A stretch of 54,601 nt of DNA, taken from an uncultured Alphaproteobacteria bacterium. Lineage in GTDB: Bacteria > Pseudomonadota > Alphaproteobacteria > CAAHEQ01 > UBA3637. Location: positions 1 through 54,601 of the forward strand of contig CASECF010000076.1 in NCBI GenBank assembly GCA_949286245.1. The letters are read 5' to 3'. Each line of letters opens with the position of its first letter. Within the stretch, counting starts at the first letter, position 1. The notes beneath the pieces are model-generated. The model had not been told where the DNA came from. It made no database searches and saw only the letters and a list, made by a program, of their open reading frames with translations. Made by a program: the position numbers and the translations under genes. Positions 1-9,083 of this stretch are shown here, piece by piece.

Positions 1-146
1 TGACACAAGTGCCCTTTCCTCTCCTCCGAACGACGCTCGCCCCTCCAAAGGCGTCATAAACCAAACAGCCAACAGGTAGCCTGCACTCACCTACTGACAC
101 AAGTGCCCTTTTCTCTCCTCCGAACGACGCTCGCCCCTCCAAAGGC
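1..146. repeat. Two copies of a 52-bp direct repeat
   Basis: Bases 1-52 recur at 95-146 with one difference visible (C to T at the 18th base), giving a 94-bp period. Both copies start TGACACAAGTGCCC and end CTCCAAAGGC. The unit is clearly richer in G and C than the surrounding sequence. The first copy starts exactly at the window edge, so more copies may lie outside. No gene can be supported in bases 1-220. Function unknown. Confidence 0.85.
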
Positions 147-220
147 TTCCGAGCCAACCGACTAAACGGATATATGTCTTCATCTCCCTGCCGATGACGA
201 GAGTGTTCCGGTCAAATCAT

Positions 221-254
221 AAAAAAACCGCTTCTTTTCAGAAACGGTTTTTTT
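221..254 (-). terminator. Rho-independent terminator of the rpsP-rplS operon
   Basis: On the minus strand CCGTTTCT, a GAAA tetraloop and AGAAGCGG form an 8-bp stem with one U-G pair, followed by seven T. It lies just after the rplS stop codon and closes the operon. Confidence 0.85.
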
Positions 255-270
255 AAGCTTGTTTGAAATT

Positions 271-648
271 TTATTCTGCCTCGTCAGCATATTTTTCTTT
301 ATCTTCGGCAATACGAGCAGCTTTACCGAACAATTGACGTAAATAGTAAATTTTAGACCGCTTCACTTTACCGCGACGAACAACTTCAATACTGGCGATA
401 TTCGGAGAATAGAGCGGGAAAATACGTTCAATTCCCTCACCAAAAGAAATCTTACGAACCGTAAAAGTCGAGTTAAGACCGTCATTACTTCTGGCGATAC
501 AAACACCTTCATAAGCCTGCAAACGTTCACGACCCTTATCTTCAATAATTTTGCACATAACCTTAACCGTATCACCGGCTTTAAAATCAGGAATCTTTTT
601 TCCCAATTTGTCAATTTGCTCTTGTTCTAATGTTTTAATTAAATTCAT
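271..648 (-). CDS. rplS: 50S ribosomal protein L19
   Basis: This is ribosomal protein L19, which sits at the 30S-50S interface of the large subunit. The 125 residues cover the whole family: the N-terminal helix ([11 protein letters not shown]), the KAGDTVKV strand, the [10 protein letters not shown] and FTVRKIS segments, and the basic [14 protein letters not shown] stretch, then a short acidic tail. It is the last gene of rpsP-rimM-trmD-rplS, starts next to the trmD stop, and is followed at once by a strong terminator. Identification is secure from sequence and gene order. Confidence 0.97.
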   Translation of the reverse strand: MNLIKTLEQEQIDKLGKKIPDFKAGDTVKVMCKIIEDKGRERLQAYEGVCIARSNDGLNSTFTVRKISFGEGIERIFPLYSPNIASIEVVRRGKVKRSKIYYLRQLFGKAARIAEDKEKYADEAE

Positions 649-649
649 T

Positions 650-1351
650 TTAAGATCCTTTCTTAATATTTTTCTGATCCAGATATTTTGCCCACAAGTC
701 TGGTCTTCTTGTTTGTGTTATACTTTCTGATTGTGCCAACCGCCATTCTTGAATAAGACGATGATGCCCCGACACTAAAACAGAGGGAACTTCCCGTCCT
801 TCCCAATTTTGTGGCTTGGTATACTGCGGATACTCTAAAAGCCCGTTCGAAAAACTCTCTTCCGATAATGATTCTTGATTCCCCATAACGGTCGGTAAAA
901 GACGAATAACGGCATCCAATAATGTTAAAAGAGCCGGCTCACCGCCCGATAAAACAAAATCTCCGATACTGATTTCTTGAATCTTCCATTTTTCAATAAT
1001 GCGTTCATCAATTCCTTCAAATCGACCACACAAAAACGTTATTTCAGAAAATAAAGAAAATTCTTGCGCCGCTTTTTGATCAAAAAGACGACCCCGAGGT
1101 GATAAATAATATAGGGGTCCCCCTTTATAAACAGCTGACAAAGCCGCATCTAAAACAGCAGGCTTCATAACCATTCCGGCACCCCCGCCAAACGGCGTAT
1201 CATCAACCGATTGATAATGGTCCGTTGCAAAATCACGAATATTAACGACATTGAGTGTCCACTTTTTCTCAGCCAACGCCTTACCGGCAAGGGAGTATCC
1301 CAAGCACCCCGGAAACATTTCCGGAAAAAGTGTTAATACGTTAATCTTCAT
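650..1351 (-). CDS. trmD: tRNA (guanine-37-N1)-methyltransferase TrmD
   Basis: TrmD transfers a methyl group from S-adenosylmethionine to N1 of G37 in tRNAs, which prevents +1 frameshifting. The protein starts [13 protein letters not shown] and carries the knotted SPOUT core, seen as [11 protein letters not shown], the [13 protein letters not shown] segment and [12 protein letters not shown], with the C-terminal helical domain complete (about 233 residues). I chose the ATG at 1351. It has an AGAGG site six bases upstream, whereas the longer reading needs a TTG directly abutting that site. The start overlaps the end of rimM by 11 bases, so translation is probably coupled. Confidence 0.96.
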   Translation of the reverse strand: MKINVLTLFPEMFPGCLGYSLAGKALAEKKWTLNVVNIRDFATDHYQSVDDTPFGGGAGMVMKPAVLDAALSAVYKGGPLYYLSPRGRLFDQKAAQEFSLFSEITFLCGRFEGIDERIIEKWKIQEISIGDFVLSGGEPALLTLLDAVIRLLPTVMGNQESLSEESFSNGLLEYPQYTKPQNWEGREVPSVLVSGHHRLIQEWRLAQSESITQTRRPDLWAKYLDQKNIKKGS

Positions 1352-1856
1352 GAACAACCTCTTTCATGCCATCCGGCACAACAATTTCAATCGTTCCCTT
1401 TTCAATATCAACAACCGGAAAAGTGGCTTGAGAAAAATCAAACGGCAACACCTTCCCGTTCTTTAATTGTATTTCCAAGATATCACCGGCCCCAAAATTT
1501 TCAACCGCCTTGACAACCCCGAAATCGCGAGACCCTTCCATCACTTTTAATCCGATCAAATCAAAGTAATAAAATTCATCCGTTTCTTTTTGAGGTAGAC
1601 GACTTTTGGGAATATATAAATTAACTCCTTTCAATCGTTCGGCCGATGTTCTGTCTGAAATACCTTTAACGGTTGCCAGCAAGAGATCTTTATGCGAATT
1701 CAATACATGAATCTCAAAAAGTTGCTTTTCTTGTTTATCTGTAAACGGCCCCAGCACGGATAAATCCATCGGATTTGTCAAAAACGGTTTGATTTTGACA
1801 GCACCTTTAATACCATGCACATTTACAATTTGACCGACACAGACAAGATGGGACAT
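1341..1856 (-). CDS. rimM: 16S rRNA processing protein RimM
   Basis: RimM binds S19 in the 30S head and helps late 16S maturation. The 171 residues show the N-terminal RimM beta-barrel (VCVGQIVNVHGIKGAVKIKP) and the C-terminal PRC-barrel (EFYYFDLIGLKV, then VENFGAGDILEI). The length is normal for the family. It lies between rpsP and trmD; its ribosome-binding site AAGGA overlaps the rpsP stop region, and its 3' end overlaps trmD, as in many proteobacteria. Confidence 0.96.
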   Translation of the reverse strand: MSHLVCVGQIVNVHGIKGAVKIKPFLTNPMDLSVLGPFTDKQEKQLFEIHVLNSHKDLLLATVKGISDRTSAERLKGVNLYIPKSRLPQKETDEFYYFDLIGLKVMEGSRDFGVVKAVENFGAGDILEIQLKNGKVLPFDFSQATFPVVDIEKGTIEIVVPDGMKEVVHED

Positions 1857-1865
1857 TTGTATTCC

Positions 1866-2297
1866 TTATTCAGCAGAGGGTTCAGTTGAAGCTTCCGATG
1901 ATCCTTGAGCCGCTTCTTCAGCCGCCTTCTTTGCTTCTTCAGCTGCTAAACGAGCCGCTTCCGCTTTTTCTTGAGCTTCTTTTAAGCGTTCTTGAGCCTT
2001 TGCTTTCGGAGCAGATTTTTTCGGTTGTTCACGAATAACCGGTTTCTCAGCCAATCCGACCAAAGCAAATAATTTTTGAACTCTCTCCGTCAATTCAGCA
2101 CCCTGAGCCATCCATTTTTTGGCGATATCTTCATGAATACGAAGAGCATCTGCGTGATCTTTCGGCAACAACGGATTATAAAAACCGACAACTTCGATAA
2201 AGCGACCATCTCTCGGAGAGCGTTTATCTGCAACAACTATTTTATGAAACGGACGTTTTTTAGATCCGCCCCGAGCTAAACGAATACGAACTGACAT
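1866..2297 (-). CDS. rpsP: 30S ribosomal protein S16 with charged C-terminal tail
   Basis: The first 80 or so residues are ribosomal protein S16 ([24 protein letters not shown]-type start, [12 protein letters not shown], then the helix that reads [11 protein letters not shown]). S16 is needed for 30S assembly. A further 60 residues form a low-complexity tail of Lys, Ala and Glu that should be a long charged helix; E. coli S16 is about 82 residues, so the tail is an addition. Such tails occur in other alphaproteobacterial S16 proteins. First gene of the rpsP-rimM-trmD-rplS operon. Confidence 0.96.
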   Translation of the reverse strand: MSVRIRLARGGSKKRPFHKIVVADKRSPRDGRFIEVVGFYNPLLPKDHADALRIHEDIAKKWMAQGAELTERVQKLFALVGLAEKPVIREQPKKSAPKAKAQERLKEAQEKAEAARLAAEEAKKAAEEAAQGSSEASTEPSAE

Positions 2298-2442
2298 TTA
2301 TTTTTTTTCCTTTCTTTTTTGTCTTTTCCATTTACCTGTCAAAAAACCGTATACAAAAATTGCACCAATGTATGCACCCGCACAGATTGATGTATCTCCT
2401 CAGAGACTGAATAATTCAGCTTTTTGAAAGATATGTTTTTTT

Positions 2443-2471
2443 AGCATAAAAAAAAGCCGATGTCAAGCAAA
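2443..2471 (-). promoter_or_regulatory. Possible promoter of rpsP-rimM-trmD-rplS
   Basis: On the minus strand TATGCT (2448-2443) follows a run of T, with TTTGCT 17 bases upstream (2471-2466). A perfect TTGACA (2466-2461) overlaps this but is too close to TATGCT. The ATGCTAA context recurs at the LOG promoter. The exact -35 is uncertain. The rest of the 270-bp ffh-rpsP gap shows nothing else. Confidence 0.4.
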
Positions 2472-2567
2472 AACAAAACCATTCAAATAACATTAAACGC
2501 TTATTTTAAAAATCAAGCTATTTAAGGTTAAAAAAATCACGTTATAAAAACACAACTCACATGATGA

Positions 2568-3968
2568 TTATTTAAACGGCGGAAGCCCCCCGAAAGGATT
2601 ATGTCCGCCCCCGAAAGGATTTGCCCCACCCATCAGCTGGCCGGCCTTTTTCATCATGGACATCATTCCGAACGGGCCCATTTTCTTAAATTTTTTCATA
2701 ACCATCGCCATTTGTTCGTACTGTTTCAACAATCTGTTAACGTCATTAACGGCGACACCGGCTCCGTTGGCGATCCGTTGTTTGCGAGAGGCTTTTAATA
2801 AATCGGGATTTTTTCTTTCTCGAGGCGTCATGGATAAAATAATGGCTTGTTGTCTTTTTAACAGTTGATTATTTAAATCCGAGTCTTTGATCTTATCTTG
2901 TATTTTAGACAGCCCCGGAATCATTTTCATAATTCCTTGAATATCACCCATCTTTTCAATTTGACGCAATTGATCCAACAAATCATTCAAATTGAATTGT
3001 CCCGACAACATCCTTTCCGCTGTTTTTTGAGCTTCTTCCTGATTGATTTTCTCAATGGCCGTCTCAACCAATCCGACAACATCTCCCATTCCCAAAATAC
3101 GATCCGCAACCCGTTTGGCATCAAAAACTTCAAGAGCATCCGCTTTTTCACCCAACCCCAAAAACTGAATGGGACAACCCGTCACGGCTCTCATGGATAA
3201 AGCAGCTCCGCCTCTGGAATCTCCATCTACTCGCGTCAAAACAATCCCCGTAATTCCAACCTTCTCCGAAAAAGATTTTGCTAAATTAACGGCGTCTTGA
3301 CCCATTAAAGAATCAACCACCAACAGGGTTTCACTCGGATGAGATATATCTCGAACAGCGGCGACCTCCTCCATCATCTCTGTATCAATATGCAATCGAC
3401 CGGCTGTATCCAAAATCAAAATATCGTACAAGCCGACTTTAGCTTCCCGTAGAGCCCGTTCCGTAATCTGAAGCGGTTTTTGACCCGCAACAATCGGCAA
3501 AACGGATAGATTGTTTTTGACCCCCAACTCTGCCAATTGATCCTGCGCAGCCGGCCGATATGTATCCAAACTGGCCAACAAAACTTTCTTCCCTTTTTTC
3601 TGAAATCTCACCGCTAATTTGGCAGAAGATGTTGTCTTTCCGGATCCTTGCAACCCAACCATTAAAATGACGGACGGCAATTGTTTTAAGTTTAACTCGG
3701 TTGATTCACCCAACAACTTAACCAATTCATCATGAACAATTTTAACAACCATTTGAGCAGGAGAAATAGATTTAATTACCTGTTCCCCGATAGCCTTTTC
3801 CCGAACAGAAGCAATAAAAGATTTAACAACGGGCAACGCCACATCCGCTTCCAAGAGGGCTATTTTAATTTCACGCATCGTCTCATCAACAGATGATTCC
3901 GTCAAAATTCCACGCCGTGTCAATTTGTCAAAAACGGAAGAAAGTCTTTCTGATAATCCCGCAAACAT
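2568..3968 (-). CDS. ffh: Signal recognition particle GTPase Ffh
   Basis: Ffh binds 4.5S RNA and the signal sequences of nascent inner-membrane proteins, then docks with FtsY. The 466 residues show the N-domain, the G-domain motifs GLQGSGKTTSSAK, DTYRPAA, DTAGR and TRVDGDSRGG, and the methionine-rich M-domain (GPFGMMSMMKKAGQLMGG) with a Gly/Pro/Asn-rich end. It starts at an ATG with a GAGG site and has its own promoter. The SRP RNA gene is not in this window as far as I can see. Confidence 0.97.
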   Translation of the reverse strand: MFAGLSERLSSVFDKLTRRGILTESSVDETMREIKIALLEADVALPVVKSFIASVREKAIGEQVIKSISPAQMVVKIVHDELVKLLGESTELNLKQLPSVILMVGLQGSGKTTSSAKLAVRFQKKGKKVLLASLDTYRPAAQDQLAELGVKNNLSVLPIVAGQKPLQITERALREAKVGLYDILILDTAGRLHIDTEMMEEVAAVRDISHPSETLLVVDSLMGQDAVNLAKSFSEKVGITGIVLTRVDGDSRGGAALSMRAVTGCPIQFLGLGEKADALEVFDAKRVADRILGMGDVVGLVETAIEKINQEEAQKTAERMLSGQFNLNDLLDQLRQIEKMGDIQGIMKMIPGLSKIQDKIKDSDLNNQLLKRQQAIILSMTPRERKNPDLLKASRKQRIANGAGVAVNDVNRLLKQYEQMAMVMKKFKKMGPFGMMSMMKKAGQLMGGANPFGGGHNPFGGLPPFK

Positions 3969-4004
3969 TTTATAATCCTCAATTTAATTATTGTTTTTTT
4001 CAAA

Positions 4005-4033
4005 AATATACAAAACATATCCGACAAAGTCAA
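4005..4033 (-). promoter_or_regulatory. Promoter of ffh
   Basis: On the minus strand TTGACT (4033-4028), a 17-bp spacer and TATATT (4010-4005), about 37 bases before the ffh start codon. Confidence 0.7.
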
Positions 4034-4100
4034 GAGGAAGACCTTATCTCTTAATCGGCACTGAGATAGTGTAATCGTTAACATTCACAATAACAATTAT

Positions 4101-4196
4101 CAGGTATTCTGTCTCTTATAATCAACATGGCTACCGCTTGTTTTTTTAAAGCCATCCAAATCAGGCATTTCGTCTCTTAATAATCGGCATGGCTAC
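4101..4196. repeat. Imperfect 35-bp direct repeat after the 183-residue gene
   Basis: Bases 4101-4135 (CAGGTATTCTGTCTCTTATA...) resemble 4162-4196 (CAGGCATTTCGTCTCTTAAT...), both ending in CATGGCTAC. The second copy contains the stop codon of the minus-strand gene ending at 4193, so this is another case of a gene 3' end repeated just downstream. Divergence makes it older than the other duplications here. Confidence 0.6.
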
Positions 4197-4744
4197 TGTC
4201 TGACACGAGAAGACCGGCTCTTCGAAGACGGGGAAACAACACGACTTTTTCGAACACGCCTTGCATTCACCATCATTAAACAGTCCATATAATCGGAAAG
4301 CGTCACCAATTCCTTATTTTGAGCCATTGCCACCATTAACACCTTTTTAGCCAATTTAATGCCATCCGTCAATCCAGCCAACCCCGCCTCATCAACATCT
4401 GCTTTTTTGTGATTCACACTTAAATTCATCGGTTTTTTTAATTGTGTGATGACTGCACTGTAAAGAGTCATTAAATGTCCCATCGTTTCCTCATTATTTG
4501 ACAACAGCTCCTGCGCATGACGATCAAACAATCTGGAGCGCAAACAAAATCCGACAAAACCAATTTGATCGTAAGCGCCGTTTTTACTTTTAATCATATC
4601 TAAAAAATTTTCAGACAACCGCCGGACAGCCGAACGACCATTTTTTGTTTTGTAATTGTACTGTTCGGGTTTTTGAGCCATACGAGATAAAATACAAAAA
4701 GAAACCATGGATTCCGAAAAAAAATCTTGTGCAAAATCATTCAT
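4193..4744 (-). CDS. Uncharacterised 183-residue protein
   Basis: I do not recognise this protein. It starts MNDFAQDFFSES, has no signal peptide or clear membrane segment, and looks mostly alpha-helical. It has a hydrophobic stretch near residue 120-140 (LAKKVLMVAMAQ) and ends in a basic, serine-rich tail (SPSSKSRSSRVRQ). The gene is credible because it has a good promoter (4798-4825) and a GGAGG site seven bases before the ATG. It stands alone between ffh and the divergent recA gene. The basic tail could bind nucleic acid, but that is a guess. Confidence 0.75.
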   Translation of the reverse strand: MNDFAQDFFSESMVSFCILSRMAQKPEQYNYKTKNGRSAVRRLSENFLDMIKSKNGAYDQIGFVGFCLRSRLFDRHAQELLSNNEETMGHLMTLYSAVITQLKKPMNLSVNHKKADVDEAGLAGLTDGIKLAKKVLMVAMAQNKELVTLSDYMDCLMMVNARRVRKSRVVSPSSKSRSSRVRQ

Positions 4745-4797
4745 CGCTGAACCTCCGCCGTTGTATGATTGGGAAACAATAAAAAAAAACGAGAAAG

Positions 4798-4825
4798 ATT
4801 ATATACCTTTTTTAAAAAAAATCAA
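4798..4825 (-). promoter_or_regulatory. Promoter of the 183-residue gene
   Basis: On the minus strand TTGATT (4825-4820), 16 bp, TATAAT (4803-4798). The spacer holds T and A runs, as in other promoters of this window. Confidence 0.7.
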
Positions 4826-4881
4826 TTTTTTTATGGCACATCATAAAATGATCGCTCACTGTCTCAAACTCCTCACATAAT

Positions 4882-4951
4882 CTCGATTTCTTTGAGTGGG
4901 AAGAACTTGATTTCTTTGACTGGAAAGGGCTCGATTCCTTTGAATAACAAG
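4882..4951. repeat. Three tandem copies of a 24-bp unit
   Basis: The units start at 4882, 4906 and 4930 and share the pattern CTCGATTTCTTTGA(G/C)TGG, with the third copy shorter. The array lies between the divergent promoters of the 183-residue gene and recA. No known binding motif is recognised. Confidence 0.75.
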
Positions 4952-4976
4952 AAATGTCCGACACATAAAAAAAGCG

Positions 4977-5005
4977 TTGTGTTTTAAAAAAAAATCAGAT
5001 ATACT
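4977..5005 (+). promoter_or_regulatory. Promoter of recA
   Basis: TTGTGT (4977-4982), a 17-bp spacer with a run of nine A, and TATACT (5000-5005). Transcription should start near 5012, about 30 bases before the recA ATG. Confidence 0.8.
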
Positions 5006-5023
5006 GAGTTCAATTTAAAAACA

Positions 5024-5038
5024 GAACAATAAAGGAAC
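5024..5038 (+). promoter_or_regulatory. Candidate LexA (SOS) box of recA
   Basis: GAAC (5024-5027), seven bases, GAAC (5035-5038). This is the complement of GTTC-N7-GTTC, the known LexA box of alphaproteobacteria. It sits in the recA leader between the predicted transcription start and the ATG. Its second half overlaps the AAGGAAC ribosome-binding site, so part of the match could be chance. Confidence 0.6.
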
Positions 5039-5043
5039 AAAAC

Positions 5044-6078
5044 ATGGAAAAAGATAAAGCATTGGAAGCGGCACTCAGCCAAATTGAACGAGCATTCGGC
5101 AAAGGATCCATCATGCGTCTGGGTCAAAAAGACAACGCCATCGAAATACCATCCATTTCCACCGGATCATTGGGATTGGATCTGGCTTTGGGGATCGGCG
5201 GTCTACCTCGAGGTCGCATTATTGAAATTTATGGTCCGGAGAGTTCCGGTAAAACGACATTGGCTTTGCACGTTGTTGCCGAATCTCAAAAAAAAGGAGG
5301 TGTATGCGCTTATATTGATGCGGAACACGCTTTAGATCCGATTTATGCCGGAAAATTAGGTGTTAAAATTGACGATTTATTGATCTCACAACCGGATACG
5401 GGAGAGCAAGCACTTGAAATTGCGGATACACTTGTTCGATCGGGAACGATTGATGTTTTGGTCGTGGATTCGGTGGCAGCCTTAGTTCCGAAAGCCGAAC
5501 TGGAAGGAGAAATGGGCGATTCTCACATGGGTCTTCAAGCTCGCTTGATGAGTCAGGCTTTGCGTAAGATTACAGCTTCGGTTGCCAGAGCCAACACGCT
5601 TGTTATTTTTATTAACCAAATCCGTATGAAAATCGGCGTCATGTTTGGCAATCCAGAAACAACAACCGGCGGAAATGCACTTAAATTTTATGCGTCCGTT
5701 CGCTTGGATATTCGTCGTATCGGAGCCATTAAAGACAAAGAAAATACCGTTGGAAATCAGACACGGGTTAAAATTGTTAAAAACAAAGTGGCACCACCGT
5801 TTAAAACGGTTGATTTTGACATTTTGTACGGCGAAGGAATCTCTAAAACGGGAGAGCTGTTGGATTTAGGAATTAAAGCCGGTATTGTTGAAAAAGCGGG
5901 GTCTTGGTTCTCAGCGAAAGGGGAGCGAATTGGTCAAGGACGTGAATCGGCAAGAGCGTATTTAAAAGCACATCCGGAATTGGCAAATGAGATTGAAAAA
6001 ACGGTTCGAGAACACGCCAAAGATATTTCACAAAAATTAATTGTAGCCGATGAAGCGGCCTCAACGGAAGCAGAATAA
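5044..6078 (+). CDS. recA: Recombinase RecA
   Basis: RecA forms filaments on single-stranded DNA, drives strand exchange and triggers LexA self-cleavage. The 344 residues carry the Walker A loop GPESSGKT at residues 64-71, the VVDSVAAL Walker B segment, the [20 protein letters not shown] region and the [22 protein letters not shown]2 region, with a normal C-terminal domain and acidic tail. The ATG at 5044 has an AAAGGA site. It has its own promoter, a candidate LexA box and a strong terminator, so it is probably transcribed alone; alaS follows on the same strand. Confidence 0.98.
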   Translation: MEKDKALEAALSQIERAFGKGSIMRLGQKDNAIEIPSISTGSLGLDLALGIGGLPRGRIIEIYGPESSGKTTLALHVVAESQKKGGVCAYIDAEHALDPIYAGKLGVKIDDLLISQPDTGEQALEIADTLVRSGTIDVLVVDSVAALVPKAELEGEMGDSHMGLQARLMSQALRKITASVARANTLVIFINQIRMKIGVMFGNPETTTGGNALKFYASVRLDIRRIGAIKDKENTVGNQTRVKIVKNKVAPPFKTVDFDILYGEGISKTGELLDLGIKAGIVEKAGSWFSAKGERIGQGRESARAYLKAHPELANEIEKTVREHAKDISQKLIVADEAASTEAE

Positions 6079-6093
6079 GCCGGCTATTTCCCG

Positions 6094-6123
6094 AAATGTC
6101 CGGCATTCGCCGGACATTTTTTA
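6094..6123 (+). terminator. Terminator of recA
   Basis: TGTCCGGC, loop ATTC, GCCGGACA, then six T. A perfect 8-bp stem 18 bases after the recA stop codon. Confidence 0.9.
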
Positions 6124-6150
6124 TTGACAAAATCGTTAAAAAAGCTTAAA
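6124..6150 (+). promoter_or_regulatory. Possible promoter of alaS
   Basis: A perfect TTGACA (6124-6129) lies directly after the recA terminator. The best -10 candidates are weak (CTTAAA or TTAAAA near 6145-6151, spacing 15-16), so only the -35 is convincing. Confidence 0.35.
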
Positions 6151-6190
6151 AAAACACAGAATTTTTTAATCAGAACAGATGTGAGGGCAC

Positions 6191-8833
6191 ATGAGTAAAA
6201 ACATCACGGCACAAATCAGAAAACAGTTTATCGATTACTTTCAAAGACAAGACCATACCATTGTTCCTGCCAGTTCATTGGTTCCCAAAAACGATCCGAC
6301 TTTAATGTTTACCAACTCGGGAATGGTGCAGTTTAAAAATTATTTAACCGGCGCCGAAAATCCCCCGTTTCCAAGAGCTGCGACTATTCAAAAATCAGTT
6401 CGAGCCGGCGGAAAACACAACGACTTGGATAATGTCGGATATACAAAACGCCACCATACTTTTTTTGAAATGTTGGGAAATTTTTCATTCGGGGATTATT
6501 TTAAAGAAAAGGCCATATACTATGCATGGGAGTTATTAACCAAAGAAATCGGCTTGGATAAATCCAAATTATTGGTGACGATTTTTCACACGGATGATGA
6601 AGCTTACAAGCTGTGGAAATCCATTGCCGGTTTAAAAGACGAGGATATTATTCGTATTGCCACCAAAGACAATTTTTGGCAAATGGGTGATACGGGTCCT
6701 TGCGGTCCTTGTTCTGAGATTTTTTACGATCACGGAGAACAATATTGGGGTGGTCGCCCCGGCACACCGGAAGAAGACGGTGATCGGTTTATTGAAATTT
6801 GGAATCTCGTTTTTGATCAATACGAGGATTTGCCGGATGGTCGTCGCATTGAGCTTCCTAAAAAATGTATTGATACCGGTTCCGGATTAGAGCGGATCAG
6901 TGCTATTTTACAAGGAACGAATGATAATTATGAAATTGATATTTTTAAAACACTGATTGGCAATGCTGCCACTTTAACAGGCGTGGATCCGAACGGCGAA
7001 TATAAAACCTCGCTCCGCGTTATAGCCGATCACTTACGATCTACTTCTTTCTTGTTGGCCGATGGCGTCATGCCTTCAAACGAAGGACGGGGATACGTTT
7101 TACGGCGTATCATGCGTAGAGCCATGCGCCATGCCCATTTAATCGGATATAAAGATCCGCTCATGTACCAATTGGTTCCTTCTTTAATCGAAACAATGGG
7201 TGAAGCCTATCCGGAATTAATAAAACATCAAAAACTCATTACGGAAGCCCTAAAACTTGAAGAGGAAAAATTCAAACAAACACTGGACAAAGGGCTTAAG
7301 TTGTTAGATGAGGAAACTGCCTTATTAAAAGAGGGAGATTCTTTATCCGGAGATATCGCTTTCAAGCTATATGACACATACGGTTTCCCGTTGGATTTAA
7401 CGCAAGATGCTCTTCGCAATAAAAACATGACCGTTGACACAACCGGATTTGAATTAGCCATGAGCAAACAACGGGCGGACGCACGGCGATCATGGGTAGG
7501 ATCCGGAGATAACGCAGATGAAAAAATATGGTTCCAAATAGCGGAAAAAACGGGATCAACGGAATTTTTGGGCTACGAAACGGATGAAGCGGAGGCTCAA
7601 ATTTTGAGTTTGGTTCACAATAATAAAGAGGTAGAAAAAGCACAAGCCGGTGAAACAATTTACCTTGTTGCTAATCAGACGCCTTTTTACGGAGAAATGG
7701 GGGGACAAGTCGGTGACACGGGAACAATCACGACAAAAAATGCACGGATTTTAGTATCCGATACCGTTCGAAAAGCCGATTCAAAATTAATTGTTCATAT
7801 CGGAACAGTGGAACAAGGAGAAGTGTTGAATGGAGAAACAGGGGTCTTTCAAATTGACTCAAGCCGTCGTTTCAATATTCGGGCCCACCATTCGGCAACC
7901 CACTTGTTGCAAGCCGCTCTTCAAAAAGTTTTAGGTCCACAAGTTCATCAGAAGGGATCATTGGTGACACCCACCGGATTCCGGTTTGATTTTACCTATC
8001 ATAAAGCCATGACTCGAGAGGAGATTTTACAGGTTGAAACTCTTGTTAACCAAATGATTTTATCCAATCGTCCCGTTATAACCGAATTGATGACTCCGGA
8101 AGCCGCCATTCAACAGGGGGCCATGGCTCTTTTTGATGAGAAATATGGAGAAACGGTTCGAGTCGTTTCCATGGGAAGCGGAGAAGAGAGACTGTCTTGT
8201 GAGTTATGTGGCGGAACACACGCACAAGCAACCGGAGATATTGGATTGTTTCATATTCTCTCCGAAAGCGGTATTTCCTCAGGAGTCAGACGAATCGAAG
8301 CGATTGTCGGTTTACCGGCACTTCAAAAAGAGCAAGAACAAGCAAACTTAATCTCCGAGTTAATTCAAACGCTAAAAACAACGGGCGAATCCGAGATTTT
8401 AAGTAAAATTCATACATTAATGGACGATAAGAAGCAACTGGAAAAAGAGGTTTCCGATTTGCGACAAAAAGTCGCCATGAGCGGATCCGGATCGGCAGAA
8501 GAGCAAACAGAAACAATCAACGGTATTGCTTTTGTCGGACGTTTATTGTCACAAACGCCGGCAAAAGAGCTCAAGCCTTTAGCAGATGCTTTCAAAAAGA
8601 AAATCGGTTCCGGTGTTATTGCGTTAATCTCAACGGACTCAAATAAAGTATCCATTGTTGTTGCTGTCACCCCCGATTTAACAGACCGATATAACGCCAT
8701 TACATTTGTTCAAAAGGCTTCTGAGTTAGTTGGTGGCAAAGGCGGAGGCGGTCGACCCGATATGGCACAGGCCGGCGGATCCGATATCAGTAAAGCCTCT
8801 CAGATTTTACCTCTTTTACGAACGTTTTTATAA
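6191..8833 (+). CDS. alaS: Alanyl-tRNA synthetase
   Basis: AlaRS charges tRNA-Ala after recognising its G3-U70 pair. The 880 residues cover all domains: class II catalytic core (KRHHTFFEMLGNFSFGDYFK, then WNLVFDQYE), tRNA-recognition helices, the editing domain with its zinc ligands (RAHHSATHLLQ and the CGGTH element), and a C-terminal DHHA1-type domain with GGGGRPDMAQAGG. The start ATG is preceded by GTGAGGGC. The gene follows recA, as in many alphaproteobacteria. The last 45 or so bases and the terminator recur 310 bp downstream. Confidence 0.98.
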   Translation: MSKNITAQIRKQFIDYFQRQDHTIVPASSLVPKNDPTLMFTNSGMVQFKNYLTGAENPPFPRAATIQKSVRAGGKHNDLDNVGYTKRHHTFFEMLGNFSFGDYFKEKAIYYAWELLTKEIGLDKSKLLVTIFHTDDEAYKLWKSIAGLKDEDIIRIATKDNFWQMGDTGPCGPCSEIFYDHGEQYWGGRPGTPEEDGDRFIEIWNLVFDQYEDLPDGRRIELPKKCIDTGSGLERISAILQGTNDNYEIDIFKTLIGNAATLTGVDPNGEYKTSLRVIADHLRSTSFLLADGVMPSNEGRGYVLRRIMRRAMRHAHLIGYKDPLMYQLVPSLIETMGEAYPELIKHQKLITEALKLEEEKFKQTLDKGLKLLDEETALLKEGDSLSGDIAFKLYDTYGFPLDLTQDALRNKNMTVDTTGFELAMSKQRADARRSWVGSGDNADEKIWFQIAEKTGSTEFLGYETDEAEAQILSLVHNNKEVEKAQAGETIYLVANQTPFYGEMGGQVGDTGTITTKNARILVSDTVRKADSKLIVHIGTVEQGEVLNGETGVFQIDSSRRFNIRAHHSATHLLQAALQKVLGPQVHQKGSLVTPTGFRFDFTYHKAMTREEILQVETLVNQMILSNRPVITELMTPEAAIQQGAMALFDEKYGETVRVVSMGSGEERLSCELCGGTHAQATGDIGLFHILSESGISSGVRRIEAIVGLPALQKEQEQANLISELIQTLKTTGESEILSKIHTLMDDKKQLEKEVSDLRQKVAMSGSGSAEEQTETINGIAFVGRLLSQTPAKELKPLADAFKKKIGSGVIALISTDSNKVSIVVAVTPDLTDRYNAITFVQKASELVGGKGGGGRPDMAQAGGSDISKASQILPLLRTFL

Positions 8834-8857
8834 GAGAAAATCTTATTAATCTTAATG

Positions 8858-8883
8858 GAGCCAACCGATCGTTGGCTCTTTTT
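8858..8883 (+). terminator. Terminator of alaS
   Basis: GAGCCAAC, loop CGATC, GTTGGCTC, then five T. The duplicated copy at 9161-9186 has a mismatch in the lower stem. Confidence 0.85.
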
Positions 8884-8909
8884 ATTACCAAAATCACACT
8901 GCTATCCGA

Positions 8910-9083
8910 GACCATTATGAATGGCACACTCCTCTTTTGGGGTCGTTATTCTGCTTTATAAAGACCAATTATGTTTTGAGTGGCTTACCCTCCTTTGGGC
9001 TTCATCATTCTCTTTTGAAAATGCAGACCATTATGTGTGGTATGTTCCCTCTTCCGTTTCGTCATTCTTCTTTAGAAAATCCA
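8910..9083. repeat. Degenerate tandem repeats, left array (three units)
   Basis: Units of roughly 53-63 bp start at 8910, 8963 and 9026. Each begins near GACCATTATG and runs through CTCTTTTGG, then TCATTCT and a TTTTGAAAA-like end. A fourth partial unit merges into the duplicated alaS end. The same family continues beyond the IS200 remnant. No coding potential is supported. Confidence 0.7.

Noticed and set aside
2461-2466. Perfect TTGACA before rpsP as the -35
   Set aside because: At 17 bp spacing the -10 would be TAAAAA; the TATGCT is only 12 bp away. Kept only as a low-confidence promoter with another -35.
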